This document shows, one piece after another, positions 28,341 to 34,724 of a stretch of 34,724 nt of DNA. Within the stretch, counting starts at the first letter, position 1; the number at the start of each line of letters is the position of its first letter. The notes beneath the pieces are model-generated. The model was not told where the DNA came from. It searched no databases and worked only from the letters and a program-made list of their open reading frames with translations. A program made the position numbers and the translations under genes. The DNA lies in assembly GCA_029339195.1 (NCBI GenBank), contig JAPTJF010000570.1, forward strand, positions 1-34,724. The letters run 5' to 3'. The stretch comes from Micractinium sp. NFX-FRZ. Taxonomy: Eukaryota > Chlorophyta > Trebouxiophyceae > Chlorellales > Chlorellaceae.

Positions 28341-31300
28341 TCAGAGGAAGCCACGGAGCAGGCGGACGGCCACACGGGCGAGCGCGCTGCCGCGTCGCCC
28401 AGGCGCCATGAAGTGTGCCTCCCCCTCCACCGCCTGGCAGTGCTGCTTCAGCGCCGAAACCTCGCGCCCCAGAGCCTGCAGCGGTGGGGGGCATGTGGTG
28501 GTGCAGCAGCGCTGGGTGGTGCTTTGATGAGGCAGCAAGACAGTGGTGCTGGTGGTGGACAGCATTGGTGAGTGGCAGGACGAGCGGAACTAGAGTCCGG
28601 GGGTTGGGGGAAGCCGTGAGAGGGTGCCAGCTAGATAATCAGGCACAGCACAGCATAGCACATCACAGCACAGCAATGGCACAGCATGCTCAGGAACTTC
28701 TGCATGCCACAGCCGCTGACGGGCACACATGCCTGGGGTTTGGCAAAAGTGCGCCTCCAGCCCACCTGGCGGTGGAGCTGGTCAACACCACCCCTCTCTG
28801 AATGCACAGCGCAGCGCAGCACAGCATAGCGCAGCACAGCACGGCCCTGGAGCCCACCTGGCGGAGCTGCGGGTTGCGTGTAACTAGGATGAATTGCAGC
28901 TCGAGGTCGCGGTGCAGCGAGCGGAAGCCAAAGTTGCTGCTGCCCAGTGCGGTGGCGACAGGCGGGGCCCATCGCACGTCCCCCTCGCCCTGCTGTGGCG
29001 GTGGCGGCGATGCCTGCCCCTGCTGCTGCTGCTGCCCCCGCTGCTGCAGGGCACCAGCATGGGGTGTCGACACCCACAGCCCTTTTGCGTGGAACTCCCA
29101 GCCGGCCCTGCAAAACTCAAGCAGGCGCCGGGCCGGCCTGGAACCCGCCTGCTGCTGCTGCTGCTGCTGCTGATGCTGCTGCTGCTGCTGCGCAGGTGCG
29201 CCAGCAGACCTGGCACCTGCCACAGATGCCCCCGGCTCCAAGGGACCCACCCCACTGCTGCCACCGCCGCTGATGCTCACTCCAGCGTCGCAAATGTCCT
29301 CCCTGAGAGCAAGGTGGCTGCTTGGTGAGTGCATGCGGTGGGGCCACCACCACGGCAGCGTGCGCGGCATGTGCCCCTCCCCCAGCCCGCCGCTGCTGCC
29401 GCTGCTGTGGTCGTGCCCCGTGTGGCGCTGCGGCCAGGCGGCACCGCCGCGCCGGCGGGTGAGCCGCCGCCAGGTGCCATGTTCCAAAAGGGAGTAGGCC
29501 AGAGGGACGTAGCCAGACAGCCCTGCGCTGCCGTAGAAGCCGTTGGCTTCTGGGGACGAAGTGATGAGCTCCAGGTCGGCGGCCCCGGCCTGCAGGCGCA
29601 GCATGCACAGCAGGCGCAGCAGCAGGGGCAGCCAAGCGTGGTGCGGTGGCATGTCAACCACGACGTGCAAGGACTGTCCCTGGTGCCCACTTTTCTTTCA
29701 CACCAGAAACGCGGGCGATCCCCGGCTGCCCAGCTTTCATTGGCAAGCGGAAGCACCGGCGCCTCGCCAGCGCAGGCAGGGAGGCGGCGCAGGCAGGGAG
29801 GCGGTGCAGGCAGGGAGGCGGTGCAGGCAGGGGGCAGTGCAATGCCGGCATGCCCACAGGCTCAATGGCACTGTTGGATTGCGAAGTCCATACAGCACTC
29901 CAGTTCCATGCACACGGGCGGCCAGGCAGGCAGGCGGGGGCGCTAGTGGCAGGCAGGCATGGCAGGGCAGGCAGCCTGCTCTTGCCTGGCGGGATAAGAA
30001 CCACTCGTAGGGTCGTGCCAGATTGAGGTAGGGAGAGGCGAGCTGCAGGAGCACTGTTGGGCTGCTGCCGCCGCTGACATGGCGTGTCGGGCCGGCCGGC
30101 ACACTGCAGCTGCGTGCGGGACCATGCTGTGCCTGCTGTGTAGCCCAGGCCAGCAAGGACAGCGTGCACCGCTCCTCCTGCCGCACCCCAGCAAACCCTG
30201 CCTGCACAAGAGGCACGATCCACGTGTCCGCTGCGCGTGCTGTGCCCGCTGTGCCTGCTGCGCCTGCTGCCACCGCAGCGCTGCTGCCTTCGCCGGCATC
30301 GGCAGCGCTGCCTCTGGGTCCGCCAGTGCCTCTCAGGCTGCCACATGCGGCCGCGCTTGCTGCTGCGCCCTGCTGCCACGGCCACGCCGGCTCTTGCTGC
30401 GGGCTGCCTGCCGCCCCCGCCACCGCCTGCTCCCCAGCCCCCTGTGCTGCCTCTGCCTCGAGTGCAGCAAAGTCTAGCACAGTGTGCCACCCCGGGCGCG
30501 GCACAAACAGCTGCAGCAGCGACTGCCGCAGCTGCCGGCTGAACAGCGCTGCCTGGCGGACGGGGTCGACAGCTGGCAGGCCGGGGTCCAGGCGGTACCG
30601 CTGCTGCCGCTGCAGGCGGTGCCGCTGCAGGTGGTGGTGGCGTGTGCGGGGAGACGAGGAGTCACTGCTGCCGCCGCCGCCACCGCTGCCCCTTAGCCGT
30701 TGCAGGAGCATGTCTCGCCGACGCATGCTGCTCCCATTGCCACCGCTGCTGCTGCTGCTGCTGCTGCTGCTGCCGGTGGATGCTACGTTGCCCAGCCCTG
30801 CCTCTCCTGCCGCCGGTTCCACGTCTGCCAGTTCAGCGCCGCCCATTCCGCCGCCCGCCTGCGCTCCCTCAGTGTCGCCCTTGCTGGCGCCAGCTGGCAG
30901 CAGCTGGTAGGAGAAGCTGCCTACTGTGTCCAGCACCTGATGCAGGAAAGAGGCCAGCTCAGGGGCCCGCCGCACAACAATGTATCGGTCCTGCCTGCAT
31001 GGCAAGGCAGAGCGGCAGTGTTTTTCGGCTGCACTGCGGCGGCGCTGGCCTGGAAAGCAACGGCCCAGCAGCAGTGAACGTGGCTAATTGGATCGCCAGT
31101 TTACAGAATTGGTCATGAAAAGCGAGCATACAGTGAACGCACCGGCTGGTGAGGTAGGTACTGCTGATGTTGGCGCCACTCAAAATGACTGCAGGGCGTG
31201 GGGGAGTGGCAAGGAGGCAGATCCACGCCACTGTGTTAGTAAGTGGACCAGGCAGGCAGGGCAGGGCAACATGCAGGCGGGAATCAGGAAGCTGTCGAGC

Positions 31301-32623
31301 GCTTAATTGCTTAACCAGCACACCCACCCCACCCTGCCCACCAATCATGCATCTAGCAAGCAGGCAGGCAGGCAGGCAGGCAGGCTCCCAACCAGCACCC
31401 CCACCCCATGCTGACTCACCCACCTGTGTCATCAAAGACGTAACACTTCATGTGCATCACGCCCAGCACCTCCGACACCCTCGGCGGCAGCACGCTGCAC
31501 GGCGGCAGGCAGGCAGGCAGGCAGGCAGGCGGCAGGGGCGGCAGGGGCGGCACAGCCGGGGAGCGAGGCTGACGTCAGCAGGGGAGGGCGGGGAGTCAGG
31601 GTGCTGACGTGGCAGGAAAGCCAAGCACGCTGCCTGCTGACCAGTGGGCTAGTTTGGCCAAGCAGCCGGAGGAGGAAAAGCCCAGCACGGCACCCGCGCC
31701 CTGCTCACCGCTTCAGCAGGCCGCGCAGAGCAGGTGTATGAAAGAGCGACACCCGGACCCTGCCCAGCAAGCCGCCTGGGCTGCCTTCCCCCTTCTCCGC
31801 AGCGTGCACTCCCTCCTGCCCCTCCAGCAGCCGCACAGCCAGCATTTCTGCTGTGCTCATCATCACGGGTGCTGCCCCACCCTGTCCGCCGGTGCCGTTC
31901 ACGCTGCTGCCGCCGCCGTCGCCGCCGTCGCTGCCGCCCGCCTGCGGCACCACCCCCCGGGTGGGGCGGGTGGAGCGCAGGGCATCGAGCAGCAGGTGCA
32001 TGCGCAGGTGTGGGCGGGCGGGGTCGTGGGCAGCGGCTGCCAGCGCTGCAGCAAACTCGGCCTCCCTGCCGGCCCCGGTCCCAATGTACAGAGACGCAAT
32101 GCCGACGTGGCGCTGGGCTGTGCGCAGGCCCTCCTGCAAGCAGGGAGGATCAGAGTGGTTACAGTGGCTGTGGTGTGTGCGGCAGGCGAGAGCAGGCAGG
32201 CAGAGTGGCGGGTGGGCGGGCAGTGGCACGGGCGCAATGCGCCCCATCGGCGTCGGCAACGAGGGGAGGGGCCGGCAGTCTGGGGGTTGGCCACGTTTGG
32301 GGACAGAACTCACCATCAGCTCGCGAAAGAACTGGTCGGGGCTTTCCAGCACATGGATGTCACTGCCTGAAAGGGGTGGCGCATGGCGCGGCAAGAGTCG
32401 GGCTCGGGCAACGGTTGGCCGAGTGCGCAGGCGCCGCCGCCAGCACGCCGCCACCCCGCACTGGTTGGCCCCCTGCCAATGCGGGGTTGTCCCGCGCATT
32501 CCATTTTGATCAACTGCTGCACGCTCCGGTGTACGCACCGTGCAGAGGCAAGACGTTCGCCGCAAGCGAGAGGGCCTGGAGAAGGGCATCCAGGCTGTCG
32601 GCTTCTGAGGCATGCTCCCCCAT
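28341..32623 (-). CDS. PGS1: CDP-diacylglycerol-glycerol-3-phosphate 3-phosphatidyltransferase, PLD-type
   Basis: Makes phosphatidylglycerophosphate from CDP-diacylglycerol and glycerol 3-phosphate, the committed step toward phosphatidylglycerol and cardiolipin; the animal/fungal enzyme is mitochondrial. Eight exons: 32623-32539, 32366-32314, 32133-31709, 31494-31424, 31188-31143, 30994-29986, 29589-28858, 28475-28341; 851 residues. The family order is visible: FFRELMEGLRTAQRHVGIASLYIGTG, RVRVSLFHTPALRGLL, HKD box 1 HMKCYVFDD, VILSGANISSTYLTSRQDRY, TWIVPLVQAGF, LASPYLNLA, LITSSPEANGFYG, HKD box 2 FHAKGLW, LGSSNFGFRSLHRDLE. It is some 300 residues longer than typical PGS1 because of Ser-, Ala/Gly- and Gln-rich insertions (polySer about 30770-30740, polyGln about 29195-29145). 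No clear presequence. The exon 6 donor is GC (29985). Confidence 0.92.
28756..28785 (-). repeat. Decayed copy of the PGS1 exon 7 donor, with AGCAC repeats
   Basis: CTCCACCGCCAG|GTGGGCTGG in intron 7 copies the exon 7 end CAGCTCCGCCAG|GTGGGCTCC at 28869-28849, about 97 bp away. Pentameric CAGCA/AGCAC-type repeats (28645-28690 and 28806-28843) lie on both sides. Confidence 0.75.
29773..29836. repeat. Short minisatellite in PGS1 intron 6
   Basis: About four units of GGCAGGGAGGCGG(C/T)GCA, period 16-17 bp. Confidence 0.9.
31359..31384. repeat. (CAGG)n tetranucleotide tract in PGS1 intron 4
   Basis: Perfect CAGG/GCAG repeats; similar tracts occur at 31506-31530 in intron 3 and at 18460-18480 in the ABC-F gene. 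Confidence 0.85.
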
Positions 32624-32922
32624 GGTTGCTTCAATTGCTCGATCGTGAAGCCGAGGAGAGACACAGCTGAGCTGAGCGGAGCTGAGGCTGAGCTGAGCTG
32701 TAGCCAACAATGCAAATTTTCGTTCAAGTGTCGGGTATAGGGGGCGTGCAGGCGGGAAACCAACTGATCCACTGCAGCGATCACGCAAGGCAGCCAGCTC
32801 GTGTGCTTCCTGCCAACCACCCCGAGTCCTGCTAGAGGCCACGGGAGCGCTTAGCTGGGCAGCGGTTCACCTCCAGGAGGCCGCCAAAGTCGCTGGCTGA
32901 GAGCGGGAGCCGTGGCAGCACC
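32624..32922. promoter_or_regulatory. Shared upstream region of PGS1 (-) and GOT1 (+)
   Basis: 299 bp between divergent start codons, presumed compact bidirectional promoter. A GAGCTGAGC-type pentamer repeat at about 32665-32700 lies in the likely PGS1 leader. CCAAC and TGCAAATTTT occur near 32704-32720, in the AT-richest part of the region. Confidence 0.5.
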
Positions 32923-34481
32923 ATGCTGGACGACAGACGAAGTGCGCAGGAAGCAGCAGTGGGCAGCGATCGGGCTCTTGCTGTGAGGCCGGCTGGGCGA
33001 GTGGTGCAGCCCGAGTATCAAAGCGCATCGGGCGACGCTGCTTCCCGCCTGCTCAGGCGGCAGCCGCCACTGCCAGTGCTGCCGCCGTCGTCACTCGCCT
33101 TTTGGCACTTCGCCCTCCCCTCCCCTGCAGAGATTGGCGTGGGCCTTACCGGCCTGGGCTTTCTCTTCCTTTTACTGGGAGTGTTGTTCTTCTTTGACCG
33201 AGGACTCCTAGCCATGGGCAACGTGAGTGTGCAGCCACAGCTGACCTTGGGCTGCGCAGCCGCACCCAGCAGCGGTGCTCCTCGTCCTTGCTTGCTTGCT
33301 GCCTACGGCTGCTGCTGCTGCTTGCAGGCTGCCGCTGCTGGCGCCGTGTCCTGCTGCAGCGCTCCACATCTTCTGCCACAGCTGCCTTCTGCGGCTTGCG
33401 GCAGCCGCTGTGCGTCCTCCCATCCGCCTGCCCCGCCCGCCTGCCCGCCTGCTCGCGCCTCGCCCTCACTTGTTTGTTTGTGCTTACATTCTGCTTTTCC
33501 CGGAAACCCTCTTTTGCCTCCCGCTGCAGGTCTTGTTCCTCACCGGGGTGGGGCTCACCATCGGCCCCCAGGCTGCGCTGCGCTTCTTCATCCGCCCCAA
33601 GAACTACAAGGGCTCAGCTCTCTTCATGGGGGGAGTGGTGCTGGTGGTGTGGGGCTGGACGCTAGTAGGTAAGGCCCCTTCTGCTCTAACTGCTTGCCTG
33701 CCTGGGTTGCGTGTGCTGCTGCAGGGTGGTGTGGCCAGGCACCTTTGTAGAAGATGCATCTGCTTGCTTCCTGGGATGTGTGGGGCGGTGTTGCCAGTGC
33801 CGGCCGGCGAGCCGCTGCCTTGGTGCGTCAGCGGCAGAAGAGCCCGGCGGTGTGCAGGAATGCATGTTGGCAAGTGTGGGGCACTCCCGGTGTGGGACTT
33901 GTGCTGTAGAAGGGGGGCAGGCAGCAGGGCGGCAGGGCAGGGCTCACCCACCAGCCTGCCTACCTACCCCAGCAATGCATCAACGGCGTGTGCGTGCCGC
34001 TTGCTGCGCTCCTCCCCGCTGCCCGCCTGCAGGCTTTGCGCTCGAAATGTGGGGCTTCTGGCTGCTCTTCAGCGCCTTCTTCCCCACAGTGCTCTCCTTC
34101 CTGCGGTGAGCACGTGTGCCTGATCAGCAGGCAGACTGGGCAGTGCGAGTGCAGGGGTACCTGGATTGCTAGCGTGCCTGTGGCTGTGCGGGTCGAGGCA
34201 TGAGGGGTGCTAGTTGGTGGGAGTGCAGGGGGGCTTGCAAGCACGCCTGTGGGTGCGGCGGCCAATGCTGTGCGGGCCCATCAGTCGGTGTGAGCATGCC
34301 TTTTGGGGGTGCGAGTTGAGTATGTGCTGCAAGGCCGCCCAGCGCCCTGCCATCTGACAGCGCCCCCTGCCCGCCCTGCCCCTGCAGGCGCATGCCCTTT
34401 CTCAAAAGAGTGCTGGACCTGCCAGCATTCAAGGCGGTCATCAACAAAGTTGCGCCAGCGGGAGGCGGGCTGCCAGTGTGA
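32923..34481 (+). CDS. GOT1: Golgi transport protein GOT1/GOLT1 family
   Basis: Small tetraspanning membrane protein of the early secretory pathway; in yeast and plants GOT1 supports ER-Golgi vesicle traffic. Five exons: 32923-32941, 33131-33222, 33530-33668, 34033-34105, 34388-34481; 138 residues, the usual family length. The first coding exon is only 19 nt; it was chosen because splicing at CGAA|GTGCGC restores the family-typical KIGVGLTGLG directly after MLDDRR. Four hydrophobic helices follow: GLGFLFLLLGVLFFF, VLFLTGVGLTIG, LFMGGVVLVVWGWTLVG and WGFWLLFSAFFPTVL, with the conserved FFDRGLLAMGN loop between the first two. The C-terminus is basic (RRMPFLKRVLDLPAFKAVINK). Unspliced reading instead gives a 60-residue extension without family support. 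It is head to head with PGS1. Confidence 0.92.
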
Positions 34482-34724
34482 GGCAGCCAGCGACGGCGCC
34501 AGCTGGCATCGCCCCATGCCATCCTCCCTCCTCCCGACCTTCTAGTTCAGATGCTGGTCGTGACCGATCGGCGGCGGCTTGCACGGCGGCACATGCCCAT
34601 GCCTGGGCGCAGGCGGCGGCGCACCTGCCGCTCCCAGGCCCGCCCCTTGCTGGCAACCCCACTCCCCCTGCATTGCTTTGCTTGGCTTTGTTCTGCTGCT
34701 GATCCCGCGTGCCGCTTGCCCCTC
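34482..34724. other. 3' flank of GOT1 to window end
   Basis: 243 bases of presumed 3' untranslated and downstream sequence. No TGTAA signal or further gene is visible before the window ends. Confidence 0.5.

Overview
The window looks like nuclear DNA from a GC-rich, intron-rich unicellular green alga, probably a Chlorella-like trebouxiophyte. That assignment is inferred. It rests on the high GC content, short exons with many GT-AG and some GC-AG introns, TGTAA motifs 3' of stop codons (the usual green-algal polyadenylation signal), Ala/Gln/Ser-rich insertions in conserved proteins, and an all-housekeeping eukaryotic gene set. There are no bacterial operons, CRISPR arrays or tRNA/rRNA genes.

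Layout. Bases 1-2850 are gene-poor and structurally odd. They hold a 2.1-kb-spaced direct repeat, a minus-strand open frame with a canonical 2A ribosome-skipping motif, a 43-bp minisatellite, a near-perfect 93-bp inverted repeat and a doubtful one-helix membrane-protein ORF. From 2855 onward seven genes alternate strictly in strand: AAAP amino-acid transporter (+, 2855-7973), cytosolic-type ribulose-5-phosphate 3-epimerase (-, 8499-10954), an unrecognised coiled-coil protein (+, about 11923-13133), an ABC-F ATPase (-, 13709-20633), a zuotin/DNAJC2-type ribosome-associated J-protein (+, 21047-27491), PGS1-type phosphatidylglycerophosphate synthase (-, 28341-32623), and the Golgi protein GOT1 (+, 32923-34481). 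Head-to-head pairs share intergenic regions of about 0.3-1 kb. Tail-to-tail pairs have closely spaced 3' ends.

I reconstructed exon models by hand. For all seven genes the exon phases close exactly, giving proteins of about 481, 258, 276, 726 (counting one in-frame TGA), 695, 851 and 138 residues. The genes do not form one pathway. Two concern translation (ABC-F factor, ribosome-associated chaperone), and the others cover lipid synthesis, carbon metabolism, transport and Golgi traffic.

The most striking signal is architectural. In most of the larger genes the introns carry one to four decayed copies of the neighbouring exon-intron junction, typically 50-130 bp apart, often with part of the exon coding sequence and sometimes a usable-looking splice site. 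The introns appear to have grown by repeated local duplication across splice junctions. Other points are six GC-AG introns out of about 62, an intron at the same codon and phase inside the LSGG signature of both ABC domains, an in-frame TGA in the ABC-F gene, and the 2A motif.
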